Made by a program: the position numbers and the translations under genes. From positions 124,001 to 188,000 of the forward strand of contig NZ_RQFT01000008.1 in assembly GCF_004769525.1 (NCBI RefSeq): DNA of 64,000 bases. The letters are read 5' to 3'. The stretch's first letter is position 1. The number at the start of each line of letters is the position of its first letter. Under the pieces are notes generated by a model that worked only from the letters and a program-made list of their open reading frames with translations, was not told the DNA's origin and did no database searches. The DNA comes from Leptospira bouyouniensis. GTDB taxonomy: Bacteria; Spirochaetota; Leptospiria; Leptospirales; Leptospiraceae. This document shows, piece after piece, positions 54,125 to 62,836 of the stretch.

Positions 54125-55150
54125 TTATAACAAGTGTACGTCGGAGTCTTTCCAGCCGACGAGGACTTCAGATCCAACTGCAATATGATCCGCAGATATT
54201 TTTAAGTTTTGAGTGGATGCAATGATACGAGAACCATTTGGTGTTTCAAAATGCATTTTAGAAGTCGCACCTGAATATACCTGGCTTTTTAAAATGGCTT
54301 TAAAGGTTCTATAACCTGTTGAATGGTTGTCTTCTTTGGCGTTGGCAAAAACATGAACCCTTTCTGGACGAACCATTAGTTTGCCATCACGACCGGTAAG
54401 GCGTTTTGTTTCTTCTACACTTAAGATATTAGAAGTGCCGACGAAGTTGGCAACAAACTCTGTTTTGGGTCGGTTGTACAATTCTTCTGGTGTTGCAATT
54501 TGCTCTACCTTTCCTTTATTAAACACCGCAATGCGGTCAGACATGGAAAGTGCTTCTTCTTGGTCATGGGTCACAAATATAAATGTGATCCCTACTTCTT
54601 TTTGGATGGCCTTAAGTTCGAGTTGCATTTCTTCCCTAAGTTTTAAATCAAGTGCACCCAATGGCTCATCTAACAGAAGTACACCGGGCCGATTAATGAG
54701 TGCTCTAGCAAGAGCTATCCTTTGCCTTTGCCCACCTGATAATTCCGATGGTTTCCTCTTCCCAACATCAGGGAGACGTACCATCGAAAGCATTTCAGAA
54801 ACACGTTTATTGATTTCAGTATTTGGAAGTTTTTTGATTTTCAAACCATAACCCACGTTTTCTGCAACAGACATATGGGGAAAAAGGGCATAATCTTGGA
54901 ATACTGTGTTTACATTTCTTTTGTAAGGAGGGATACCAGTGACATCAACTCCTTCCAAAAGAACCCTTCCTGAACTTGTATCTTGGAAACCAGCCACCAT
55001 TCGGAGGCAAGTTGTTTTACCAGACCCGGAAGGGCCTAACATCGAAAAGAACTCACCTTTTTTTATCCCAAAGGAGACATCATCCACCGCTATAAATTGG
55101 TCGAATTTCCTTGTAACATTTTGAAATTCGACATCGTAAATTTGGTCCAT
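54125..55150 (-). CDS. potA: Polyamine ABC importer ATPase (PotA/YdcT type)
   Basis: 341 residues. Walker A GPSGSGKTT, Q-loop FQDYALFPH, signature LSGGQRQRIALARAL, Walker B LLLDEPLGALD, and H-loop FVTHDQEEA. A C-terminal TOBE-like domain (from ~235) is present. It energises the PotBC permease from the cytoplasm. It is 35 bp from the binding-protein gene. Confidence 0.95.
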   Translation of the reverse strand: MDQIYDVEFQNVTRKFDQFIAVDDVSFGIKKGEFFSMLGPSGSGKTTCLRMVAGFQDTSSGRVLLEGVDVTGIPPYKRNVNTVFQDYALFPHMSVAENVGYGLKIKKLPNTEINKRVSEMLSMVRLPDVGKRKPSELSGGQRQRIALARALINRPGVLLLDEPLGALDLKLREEMQLELKAIQKEVGITFIFVTHDQEEALSMSDRIAVFNKGKVEQIATPEELYNRPKTEFVANFVGTSNILSVEETKRLTGRDGKLMVRPERVHVFANAKEDNHSTGYRTFKAILKSQVYSGATSKMHFETPNGSRIIASTQNLKISADHIAVGSEVLVGWKDSDVHLL

Positions 55151-55185
55151 TCTATCTCCTTTAGAATTCTTATGATGTTAGGATT

Positions 55186-56355
55186 TTACTTACTTCCAAT
55201 GATGGAAATATAATCTTCTGCCCATTTTTTGTAAGGTATACATTTTCTTCCACCGGAACAATCTTCTTTCGGAGTTCTCCAAAATGAGATTTTTTCAAAG
55301 TTGTTGAAACCGTTTACAGCACAACCAGTGTCCCCTAGTAAAGCATTTCCTTTACAAGCAGCAGGAACAGAAGGAACAGAACCAAACCAAGATGCTAAGT
55401 CACCTTGCACTTTCGGAGAAAGAGAGTGTTCCAACCATTTGTAAGCACAGTTAACATGTTTAGAATCTTTGTGTAACATTGTGCTATCTGCCCATCCAGT
55501 CGCTCCTTCCACAGGAACAATTGAAGCAACAGGTTGTTTTTCGCTCACGAGTAAGTTAACTTGGAATGGCCAAGTAGAAGAAGCAACTAAACCTTCTTTT
55601 TTAAAGTCGTCAACTTGCACCATTGCATCATGCCAGTATTTCGGAACAAGTTGTCTTTGTTTCTTTAATACTTCGATCACAGCATTATATTGTTTTTCAT
55701 CAAGTTCATATGGATCTTGGATCCCTAACTCAGGTTTTGCGACTTTGAGATACAATGCAGCATCAGCGATGTAAATTGGTCCGTCAAAAGCCTGTACTCT
55801 TCCTTTGTTTGATTTACCATCAGGGAGTACTTGTTCTTCAAATACAACATTCCAACTAGTCGGTGCTTTTTTGAAAACTTTTGTGTTGTACATGAGTACG
55901 TTTGGACCCCATTGGTAAGGAACACCATAATGTTTTCCATCAACAGTGTGCCATGGAGCATTTTGTAATCGAGAGTCAATGTTTTTCCAACTTGGAATAA
56001 GCTCCGTATTGATCTCTTGGACTTTGTTACCTGCAACCAAACGGAGGGATGCATCTCCCGAAGCTGTGACTAAGTCAAAGCCACCTTCATTCATAAGTGC
56101 TACCATCTCATCTGATGTAGCGGCAGTTTTTACATTTACTTTACAGCCTGTATTTTTTTCAAATTCGGTGACCCAGTCATACCCTTTGTCTGTTTCACCA
56201 CGTTCTATGTAACCTGGCCAAGCAACGATGGATACTTCTCCCTCGCCTTGTCCAATTTCGGAAACCTTTGTTTCTTTTTTACCGCAGTTTACCGCTAATG
56301 CGATCGAAAGTACTGCCGTAAAAAAAACCACTCGTTTGTATGAATCGAATTTCAT
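55186..56355 (-). CDS. potD: Polyamine-binding lipoprotein (PotD/YdcS type)
   Basis: 389 residues. Signal RVVFFTAVLSIALAVNC gives a lipobox Cys near residue 24, so the protein is anchored in the periplasm. GEVSIVAWPGYIERGETDKGYDW and TGCKVNVKTAATSDEMVALM match YdcS-like polyamine- or GABA-binding proteins. A C-terminal insertion with four cysteines (CKGNALLGDTGC, EDCSGGRKC) suggests disulphides. It faces gabD across a 138-bp divergent promoter region. Confidence 0.9.
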   Translation of the reverse strand: MKFDSYKRVVFFTAVLSIALAVNCGKKETKVSEIGQGEGEVSIVAWPGYIERGETDKGYDWVTEFEKNTGCKVNVKTAATSDEMVALMNEGGFDLVTASGDASLRLVAGNKVQEINTELIPSWKNIDSRLQNAPWHTVDGKHYGVPYQWGPNVLMYNTKVFKKAPTSWNVVFEEQVLPDGKSNKGRVQAFDGPIYIADAALYLKVAKPELGIQDPYELDEKQYNAVIEVLKKQRQLVPKYWHDAMVQVDDFKKEGLVASSTWPFQVNLLVSEKQPVASIVPVEGATGWADSTMLHKDSKHVNCAYKWLEHSLSPKVQGDLASWFGSVPSVPAACKGNALLGDTGCAVNGFNNFEKISFWRTPKEDCSGGRKCIPYKKWAEDYISIIGSK

Positions 56356-56392
56356 AAACCTATGTGCTCCTGGTTTTACTTATGTCAGGCAT

Positions 56393-56420
56393 TAGATACC
56401 AAAAAATCAAAATTAAGCAA
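56393..56420 (-). promoter_or_regulatory. Candidate promoter for potDABC
   Basis: On the minus strand, TTGCTT (complement of 56415-56420) and TATCTA (complement of 56393-56398) are spaced by 16 bp, upstream of the binding-protein start. It is the best -35/-10 pair in the divergent gap; no matching pair is seen for gabD. Confidence 0.3.
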
Positions 56421-56493
56421 CCAATTCTGGAGTTTTCAAAAAAAAGGTAGGAATTTTTAGGAGGCAAGGTTTCAGTGAAAGCACAGGTTTCGT

Positions 56494-57951
56494 ATGAAAT
56501 ACATCAAAGACAAAGACCTTTTTCGCCAGGAAAATTTCATTGGTGGGGTTTGGTGCCCTGCAGAAAACAAAAAAGAAATTTTAGTACAAAACCCTGCCAC
56601 AGGGGAAACGATTGGGAACATTCCCCATTCCACTGAAAAAGATACATTGGTCGCCATTCGTTCAGCCAAAGTGGCATTCGATGATTGGAAATCTCGACCT
56701 GCCAAAGAACGAGCAGGGATCCTTCGTAAATGGTTCCAACTCATGATGGAAAACCAAGAAGACCTAGCTCTCATCATGACCCAGGAACAAGGCAAGCCAC
56801 TAACAGAAGCTAGGGGGGAAATCGCTTATGCAGCTTCCTACATTGAATGGTTTGGAGAAGAAGCCAAACGCCATTATGGAGATATCATCCCTTCCCATAG
56901 AAAGGATACACGAATCCTTGTTTTAAAAGAACCTGTTGGAGTTGTGGGAACCATCACTCCTTGGAATTTCCCAGCAGCGATGCTTGCTCGTAAAGTGGCT
57001 CCTGCACTTGCGGCAGGTTGCACTGTGGTTTCTAAACCGGCAGAACTCACTCCATATTCTGCCCTTGCAATGGCAGTTCTTGCGGAACGCGCAGGGCTTC
57101 CCAAAGGCGTCTGGAATGTGTTAGTTGGTGACCCAATTGCCATCGGGAAAGCGATTTTGGAAAGTAAAGATGTTCGTAAACTCAGTTTCACAGGTTCCAC
57201 AAAAACAGGAATATATTTGATGGAAAAATCAGCACATACCTTAAAGAAACTTTCCCTTGAACTAGGTGGCAATGCACCTTTTATCGTATTTGAAGATGCT
57301 GATTTAGACGAAGCAGTCAAAGGTGCGATGTTATCGAAATACAGAAACACGGGACAAACCTGTGTTTGTGTGAACCGATTTCTTGTTCATACAAATGTAG
57401 CTGAGTCTTTTGCCAAAAAACTCGCTGAAAAAACCAAAGAACTTGTGGTCGCTAATGGAATGGAACCTAGTGCCAGCCAAGGACCTTTAATCAATGAGGC
57501 TGCAGTGGAGAAAGTCAAGGCCCATATCCAAGATGCAGTAGGAAAAGGAGCCAAGATTTTAATTGGAGGCAACACACACCATTTAGGTGGAAATTTCTTC
57601 GAACCAACAGTTTTGTATCCAGTAAATTCATCTATGATCGTAACAAAGGAAGAAACATTTGGACCTGTATCTTGTATCCAAACCTTCCAAACGGAAGAAG
57701 AAGCGATCCAACTTGCAAACGATACTGACTTTGGTCTTGCCTCTTATTTTTACACTAAAGACATGGCACGTATTTTTAGAGTCGCAGAACAGCTGGAATA
57801 TGGGATGGTAGGCATTAACGAAGGGATTATTTCTTCCGAACAAGTCCCTTTTGGTGGAGTCAAATTTTCAGGTATGGGACGCGAAGGCTCCAAATACGGT
57901 CTCGATGATTATACAGTAACCAAATATCTCTGCCTTGGAGGAATCAAATGA
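56494..57951 (+). CDS. gabD: Succinate-semialdehyde dehydrogenase (NADP+)
   Basis: Oxidises succinate semialdehyde to succinate. 485 residues. Conserved ITPWNFP, FTGSTKTG, the catalytic Glu in LELGGNAPF and the nucleophilic Cys in NTGQTCVCVNR (the two-Cys pattern of GabD). End SGMGREGSKYG is typical of GabD. Start ATG 56494 has AGGT 6 nt upstream. It overlaps gabT by 4 nt. Confidence 0.93.
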   Translation: MKYIKDKDLFRQENFIGGVWCPAENKKEILVQNPATGETIGNIPHSTEKDTLVAIRSAKVAFDDWKSRPAKERAGILRKWFQLMMENQEDLALIMTQEQGKPLTEARGEIAYAASYIEWFGEEAKRHYGDIIPSHRKDTRILVLKEPVGVVGTITPWNFPAAMLARKVAPALAAGCTVVSKPAELTPYSALAMAVLAERAGLPKGVWNVLVGDPIAIGKAILESKDVRKLSFTGSTKTGIYLMEKSAHTLKKLSLELGGNAPFIVFEDADLDEAVKGAMLSKYRNTGQTCVCVNRFLVHTNVAESFAKKLAEKTKELVVANGMEPSASQGPLINEAAVEKVKAHIQDAVGKGAKILIGGNTHHLGGNFFEPTVLYPVNSSMIVTKEETFGPVSCIQTFQTEEEAIQLANDTDFGLASYFYTKDMARIFRVAEQLEYGMVGINEGIISSEQVPFGGVKFSGMGREGSKYGLDDYTVTKYLCLGGIK

Positions 57952-59237
57952 CGGGCAATCAAAAACAAACCAACAAAACTCTCTGGGAAAGAAGATTAAA
58001 AAATGTTCCAAGAGGGGTCACGACCGCCTATCCGGTGTTTGCCGAAAAAGCCACCAATGCAGAGATTTGGGATATCGAAGGCAAAAGATTCATTGATTTT
58101 GGTGGTGGGATTGGCGTTCAAAATACGGGTCACTGCCATCCGAAAGTAGTCGCTGCTATCCACAAACAAGTGGACAAGGTGCTCCATACTGCCTTCCAAA
58201 TCATGCCATATGAACCATACATTGATCTCTGCGAAAAATTAAATGCAAAAGCACTAATTGATGGGGATGCCAAAACCATTTTATTTTCTTCTGGTGCAGA
58301 AGCACTTGAGAATGCAGTGAAAATTGCAAGGGCAGCAACAGGAAGGCCAGGGATTATTAGTTTCCTTGGTGGATTCCATGGTCGTACGATGATGGCACTT
58401 GCCTTAACGGGAAAGGTAATTCCTTATAAAAAAGGATTTGGGCCGTTTTCCAGTGATGTTTACCACATCCCTTTCCCAATGGAATATCATGGGGTAACAG
58501 AAGAAGATTCTTTAAAAGCGCTGGGCAACTTATTCAAAGCTGATATTGATCCAACTCGAGTCGCAGCAATAGCCATCGAACCCGTGCAAGGTGAAGGAGG
58601 ATTTTATATTGCCTCTCCAAGTTTCTTAAAAAAACTGAGAGCCATTTGTGATGAACATGGAATTTTACTCATTGCAGATGAAGTACAATCTGGATTTGCA
58701 AGGACTGGTAAACTTTTTGCCATCGAACACTCTGGAGTGAAACCAGACCTCATCACCACAGCAAAATCACTTGCAGCTGGTATGCCTCTATCTGCTGTGA
58801 TAGGCAAAACATCCATCATGGATTCTGTGGAACCGGGTGGGCTTGGCGGAACCTATGCAGGAAACCCAGTGGCCTGTGCAGCAGGAATTGCGGTGATGGA
58901 CCTTATCGAAGAGGAAGGGATCCTTCAAAAATCAGTGAACTTAGGAAATCTTCTCATAAAAGAACTGAATGAAATCAAAAAAACCAATTCCAATATCGGC
59001 GAAATACGCGGATTAGGTGGAATGGTTGCCTTTGAACTCGTAGAAAATGGGGACCCTCACAAACCTTCTGCCGACATGGCAAAAAAATTAACGACAAAAG
59101 CATTAGAACATGGACTTGTTTTACTCTCTTGTGGTGTGTATGGTAACGTGATCAGAATCCTCGTTCCCATCACTGCCGAGGAATCCATCGTAAAAGAAGG
59201 CCTTAACATCATAGCAAAATCATTAAAGGAAATCTAA
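57948..59237 (+). CDS. gabT: 4-aminobutyrate aminotransferase
   Basis: 429 residues, class III PLP aminotransferase. Start LWERRLKNVPRGVTTAYPVFAEKA, GGGIGVQNTGH, the HGRTMMALALTGK segment, the Asp in IADEVQSGFARTGK, and the PLP Lys in TTAKSLAAGMPLSAV. Transfers the amino group of GABA to 2-oxoglutarate. May also accept putrescine; no separate putrescine aminotransferase is present. Overlaps gabD by 4 nt; 7 bp before patD. Confidence 0.92.
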   Translation: MTGNQKQTNKTLWERRLKNVPRGVTTAYPVFAEKATNAEIWDIEGKRFIDFGGGIGVQNTGHCHPKVVAAIHKQVDKVLHTAFQIMPYEPYIDLCEKLNAKALIDGDAKTILFSSGAEALENAVKIARAATGRPGIISFLGGFHGRTMMALALTGKVIPYKKGFGPFSSDVYHIPFPMEYHGVTEEDSLKALGNLFKADIDPTRVAAIAIEPVQGEGGFYIASPSFLKKLRAICDEHGILLIADEVQSGFARTGKLFAIEHSGVKPDLITTAKSLAAGMPLSAVIGKTSIMDSVEPGGLGGTYAGNPVACAAGIAVMDLIEEEGILQKSVNLGNLLIKELNEIKKTNSNIGEIRGLGGMVAFELVENGDPHKPSADMAKKLTTKALEHGLVLLSCGVYGNVIRILVPITAEESIVKEGLNIIAKSLKEI

Positions 59238-59244
59238 TCTAAAT

Positions 59245-60690
59245 ATGAAACAGTATACACTTTGGATTGATGGGAAATGGACAAATACTTCCGGCGGAAA
59301 AACGATGGGTATCGAAGACCCAGCTACAGGCAAACAAATTGCAAAGGTAGTTGATGCAAGCGCTGCTGACGTCGACAAAGCAGCCAAAGCGGCACACAAA
59401 GCTTTTTATGATGGCCGGTGGTCCGGACTCACACCTAGCGAACGTTCCAAAGCCATTTGGAAATTAGCAGACCTACTCGAAGAAAAAACAAAGGAATTTG
59501 CAAAATGGGAATCTCTCAATGCGGGGAAACCTTACAAAAACTTAAGTTTGGCGGGAGACATTCCGTTTGCCATCGATAACATTCGTTTTTTTGCAACAGC
59601 TGCACGTGATGTTCATGGAAGCCGTGCAAACGAATACCAACCAGGATACACATCCATCTTACGAAGAGAACCAGTTGGTGTTGTTGGCCAAATCGCCCCT
59701 TGGAACTACCCCCTACTCATGGCAGTATGGAAATTTGGACCTGCCCTTGCTGCCGGTTGTACTATCATCTTAAAACCTGCACCAGGAACCCCTATCACCA
59801 CACTCATGTTAGCGGAACTCACCAAAAAAGCAGGTATCCCTGATGGAGTCATCAATATTGTCACAGGTGGTAATGCCACAGGACAAGCCATTGTGGACCA
59901 TCCTCTGGTTCGAATGGTATCTCTCACGGGTTCCACAGGCACTGGAAAAAATATCATGAAATCGGCATCGGATTCTTTGAAACGAGTGCATTTAGAATTA
60001 GGTGGGAAGGCACCACTTGTTGTCTTTGATGATGTTGATATCAATTTGTTTGCCACAAAAGCGGCGTTTGGTGCCACTTGTAATTCAGGTCAGGACTGTA
60101 CTGCAGCAACAAGAATCATCGTACCAAAATCATTACAAAAAAAGATCACCGATGCTGTGGTGGATGCTATGAAAGCAGTAAAGGTAGGTGATCCTTTCAA
60201 CGATAAAACAGATATGGGACCACTCATCTCTCAAATCCACAGAGAGCGAGTCATCGGTTTTATGGACCGAGCCAAAAAACAAGGAGCCAAAATCCTAACG
60301 GGTGGAGGAATTCCAAAAGGATTCGATAAAGGATACTTTTTTGAACCAACAGTTGTGACTGATGTCAAACAAAACTTCGACATTGTGCAAAACGAAATTT
60401 TTGGTCCCGTTCTTACCATCCAATCTTATGACAAAGAAGAAGAAGCAGTAAAACTTGCCAATGATGTCAACTATGGACTCGCTTCTTCAATTTGGACAAA
60501 GGATGTAGCACGTGCTATGCGAGTTGCAAAACAACTGGAATTTGGAACAGTTTGGGTAAATGACCATCTTCCACTTGCATCAGAAACACCACATGGTGGT
60601 TTCAAACAATCAGGATTTGGTAAGGATCTATCGATTGAATCGGTGGGTGATTACCTCATCACAAAACATGTGATGGTCGGTGGGGTTTAA
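59245..60690 (+). CDS. patD: Gamma-aminobutyraldehyde dehydrogenase
   Basis: Oxidises 4-aminobutanal to GABA. 481 residues with the aldehyde dehydrogenase pattern: IAPWNYPL, LTGSTGTGKN, catalytic Glu in LELGGKAPLVVFDDVD and Cys in NSGQDCTAATR. The FDDVDI and GQDCTAATR segments favour the YdcW/PatD group over betaine aldehyde dehydrogenase, though both are close. It is 7 bp after gabT, which places the aldehyde step, the transaminase and SSADH in one operon. Confidence 0.85.
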   Translation: MKQYTLWIDGKWTNTSGGKTMGIEDPATGKQIAKVVDASAADVDKAAKAAHKAFYDGRWSGLTPSERSKAIWKLADLLEEKTKEFAKWESLNAGKPYKNLSLAGDIPFAIDNIRFFATAARDVHGSRANEYQPGYTSILRREPVGVVGQIAPWNYPLLMAVWKFGPALAAGCTIILKPAPGTPITTLMLAELTKKAGIPDGVINIVTGGNATGQAIVDHPLVRMVSLTGSTGTGKNIMKSASDSLKRVHLELGGKAPLVVFDDVDINLFATKAAFGATCNSGQDCTAATRIIVPKSLQKKITDAVVDAMKAVKVGDPFNDKTDMGPLISQIHRERVIGFMDRAKKQGAKILTGGGIPKGFDKGYFFEPTVVTDVKQNFDIVQNEIFGPVLTIQSYDKEEEAVKLANDVNYGLASSIWTKDVARAMRVAKQLEFGTVWVNDHLPLASETPHGGFKQSGFGKDLSIESVGDYLITKHVMVGGV

Positions 60691-60702
60691 AATCTCATTT
60701 AC

Positions 60703-60730
60703 ATATTAGAATTCTTTGGGTGTCTAATAT
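60703..60730 (+). promoter_or_regulatory. Inverted repeat ending at the DUF389 start codon
   Basis: ATATTAGA (60703-60710) and TCTAATAT (60723-60730) are perfect 8-bp arms with a 12-nt loop. The right arm ends 3 nt before the ATG at 60734, where the ribosome-binding site should be, and no Shine-Dalgarno is visible. It could be an operator or a structured leader, or end the gab operon. Confidence 0.45.
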
Positions 60731-60733
60731 ACC

Positions 60734-62047
60734 ATGGCATCCAAAGAAAATCCCATTGTCTCTTTTTTCCAATGGTTAACTCCACGTTTCCACTTACTAG
60801 ATGATTTAGACAAACCTGGCACCATTGAATCGGTCCAAAAAGGTGGTGAACTCGTTGGTTCCAATCTTTGGACGCTGATCTTTGCCATCTTCATTGCAAG
60901 CATTGGCCTCAATGTCAATTCTACTGCTGTCATCATTGGAGCTATGCTCATCTCACCTCTCATGGGTCCCATCGTGGGTATTGGTTTTGCAGCAGCGACA
61001 AATGACTTCGATCAACTCAAACGTTTTTTACGAACACTTTTTGTGGCAACAATTGCAAGTATCACCACTTCGTTTATTTATTTTTCTCTCTCACCGATTA
61101 GTGAAGCACAATCCGAACTCTTAGCACGCACAACACCTACCATTTATGATGCTTTGATTGCTCTTTTTGGTGGAGCCACAGGGATCATTGCCAATACCAG
61201 AAAAGAAAAAGGGACGGCCATTGCAGGGGTTGCCATTGCAACAGCTCTTATGCCTCCACTATGTACGGCTGGCTTTGGTCTCTCACAGGGGAATTGGCAA
61301 TTCTTTTTTGGTGCAATTTATTTATATCTCATCAACTCCATCTTTATTGCAATCGCTACTTTCATTTTTGTGCGTTATATGGACTTTCCTAAAGTGAATT
61401 GGGGACTTTATAAAGAAAAGGAAACTAAAGTAAAACTTTATTTATCTCTATTTGCTATCATCGTGCTAATTCCATCTGTGTTTACAGCAATTCAAATTGT
61501 TCGTTCCTCCTATTTTAAAGGGAAAGCAGAAGAGTTCATAAAGAAAGAAATTGTTACGGATGGTAGAAGGGTATTGGAAAAAAACATTGTGTACGGTAGA
61601 AAACCTAAAATTGAAATAACTCTCCTCGGTACAAAAATTGATACCATACAAGAAGTTGAGCTGAAAAACAAACTTAAGTATTATTCAATGGAAGGGGCCG
61701 ATCTTGTTCTACACCAAGACCTTTCCACTACCAATTTGGATAAGTTAAAATTCGAAATCCTTTCTGAACTTTATCAAAACCAATTGGATTTGGGAACATG
61801 GAATACTGAGATGATCGCAAAAGAACTACAGATTTTTTTTCCTAATTTGGTATCAGCAAGTTTTGCCAAAACAAAAAAGTTTGATATGAATGAAAATTTA
61901 TATCGTGAAACCAATCTATTTGATTCCGAATGGAAAAAACTACCAACACAAGAAGAAAGTTTGAAATTAGAAGCTTACATCCGATTGAGGTCAGGTGAAT
62001 CTGAAATCGAACTCATCACAAGATTACAATCCAAAACCAAACAATAG
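60734..62047 (+). CDS. DUF389 family membrane protein
   Basis: 437 residues. Residues 40-235 hold about six membrane segments with the DUF389 signature NVNSTAVIIGAMLISPLMGPIVG and ATALMPPLCTAGFGL. A soluble C-terminal region of ~190 residues follows. Function unknown. It is 43 bp after patD, but its start lies in a palindrome, so the link to the gab operon is unsure. Confidence 0.88.
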   Translation: MASKENPIVSFFQWLTPRFHLLDDLDKPGTIESVQKGGELVGSNLWTLIFAIFIASIGLNVNSTAVIIGAMLISPLMGPIVGIGFAAATNDFDQLKRFLRTLFVATIASITTSFIYFSLSPISEAQSELLARTTPTIYDALIALFGGATGIIANTRKEKGTAIAGVAIATALMPPLCTAGFGLSQGNWQFFFGAIYLYLINSIFIAIATFIFVRYMDFPKVNWGLYKEKETKVKLYLSLFAIIVLIPSVFTAIQIVRSSYFKGKAEEFIKKEIVTDGRRVLEKNIVYGRKPKIEITLLGTKIDTIQEVELKNKLKYYSMEGADLVLHQDLSTTNLDKLKFEILSELYQNQLDLGTWNTEMIAKELQIFFPNLVSASFAKTKKFDMNENLYRETNLFDSEWKKLPTQEESLKLEAYIRLRSGESEIELITRLQSKTKQ

Positions 62048-62049
62048 TT

Positions 62050-62079
62050 GTATGAAAAGATGGAATTCTTAATTCATAC
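62050..62079. terminator. Weak inverted repeat between convergent genes
   Basis: GTATGAA (62050-62056) and TTCATAC (62073-62079) flank a 16-bp centre, in the 56-bp gap between the convergent DUF389 and hypothetical genes. It may serve as a two-way terminator but lacks T-runs. Confidence 0.25.
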
Positions 62080-62103
62080 CAGCTGAAATGTGAAGTTAAA
62101 AAA

Positions 62104-62751
62104 TTACGTGAGAGCTGCTTGTTTTAGAAATTCTTTAAAGGTATCAATTTCTTTTGTGAAAAAAACAGGTCTTGGGGATTTCACATCTTTCAACAAAAAG
62201 ACAATTCCTTGGTTATGAAGGACGACTTGTTCGAGTTCTTCTGGTGTGTATGTGTAAGTGACATTTCCTGAATGGAACAAAAACTTTCCTTTTTCTTCTC
62301 GTAAATTGCCATTTCCGACACGTTTGAAATTGCGGAGACCATCTTCCATAAGGTCTAAATCGTTTGAATCTTCACCAAACAATAGTTTACCAGAATGATC
62401 CAAATACAAAGTTCCATCAATGGCAAAATGGCTTTTAGCAGGTGGAGTTGGTTCTAACTCCAAATTCCCTGAATCTGTTGGTCTAAGCACTTCTGACTTT
62501 TGAACCACTGAAGGAGTAAGCTCCTCAGGGTAAGAATAGGAAAGGTGACGGTCATCTGGGATCGAACGTTCCCTACGAATCCTTTCCTCTAGCTGCGGCG
62601 AGACGGAAGGTGTTTGGGGCATCCGGAATTGCCCCTGGGTTTGTGGTTTACGAGATTGGTATGCCGGTTGTTTCGGTTTCTGCGGGGAAAGTGCGACGTA
62701 AATGAAGCATAATACTCCCACAAGGATCATTGCGAATGCGGCAAACAACAT
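62104..62751 (-). CDS. Membrane-anchored hypothetical protein
   Basis: 215 residues. One N-terminal membrane segment (LFAAFAMILVGVLCFIYVAL), a proline- and glutamine-rich linker (residues 25-90), then a compact domain beginning FAIDGTLYLDHSGKLLFGED and ending FFTKEIDTFKEFLKQAAL. I recognise no family. It is divergent from the PpiD/SurA-like gene and may share its control. Confidence 0.65.
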   Translation of the reverse strand: MLFAAFAMILVGVLCFIYVALSPQKPKQPAYQSRKPQTQGQFRMPQTPSVSPQLEERIRRERSIPDDRHLSYSYPEELTPSVVQKSEVLRPTDSGNLELEPTPPAKSHFAIDGTLYLDHSGKLLFGEDSNDLDLMEDGLRNFKRVGNGNLREEKGKFLFHSGNVTYTYTPEELEQVVLHNQGIVFLLKDVKSPRPVFFTKEIDTFKEFLKQAALT

Positions 62752-62782
62752 ACTAGCTATATTATCTTGCCAAAGTAGAAAT

Positions 62783-62811
62783 CCCTTGATTACATTTTTT
62801 CTTTACAAGGG
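62783..62811. promoter_or_regulatory. Inverted repeat in the divergent 62.8 kb promoter
   Basis: CCCTTG (62783-62788) and CAAGGG (62806-62811) are perfect arms flanking a T-rich centre, in the 85-bp gap between the hypothetical protein and the PpiD/SurA-like gene. Placement suits an operator controlling both. Confidence 0.4.
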
Positions 62812-62836
62812 TTTTAGAAACGGAAACCTTTCCTTT

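Noticed and set aside
54381..54851. 156-codon plus-strand ORF inside potA
   Set aside because: Antisense shadow of a strongly conserved ABC ATPase; serine-rich and featureless.
56459..56650. AGGAGG followed by a GTG (56475) opening an out-of-frame ORF over the start of gabD
   Set aside because: The ORF is out of frame with gabD, its product is basic and low in sense, and gabD has its own ATG with AGGT nearby. Probably chance or a leader at most.
56874..57350. 158-codon minus-strand ORF inside gabD
   Set aside because: Antisense shadow of a conserved aldehyde dehydrogenase.
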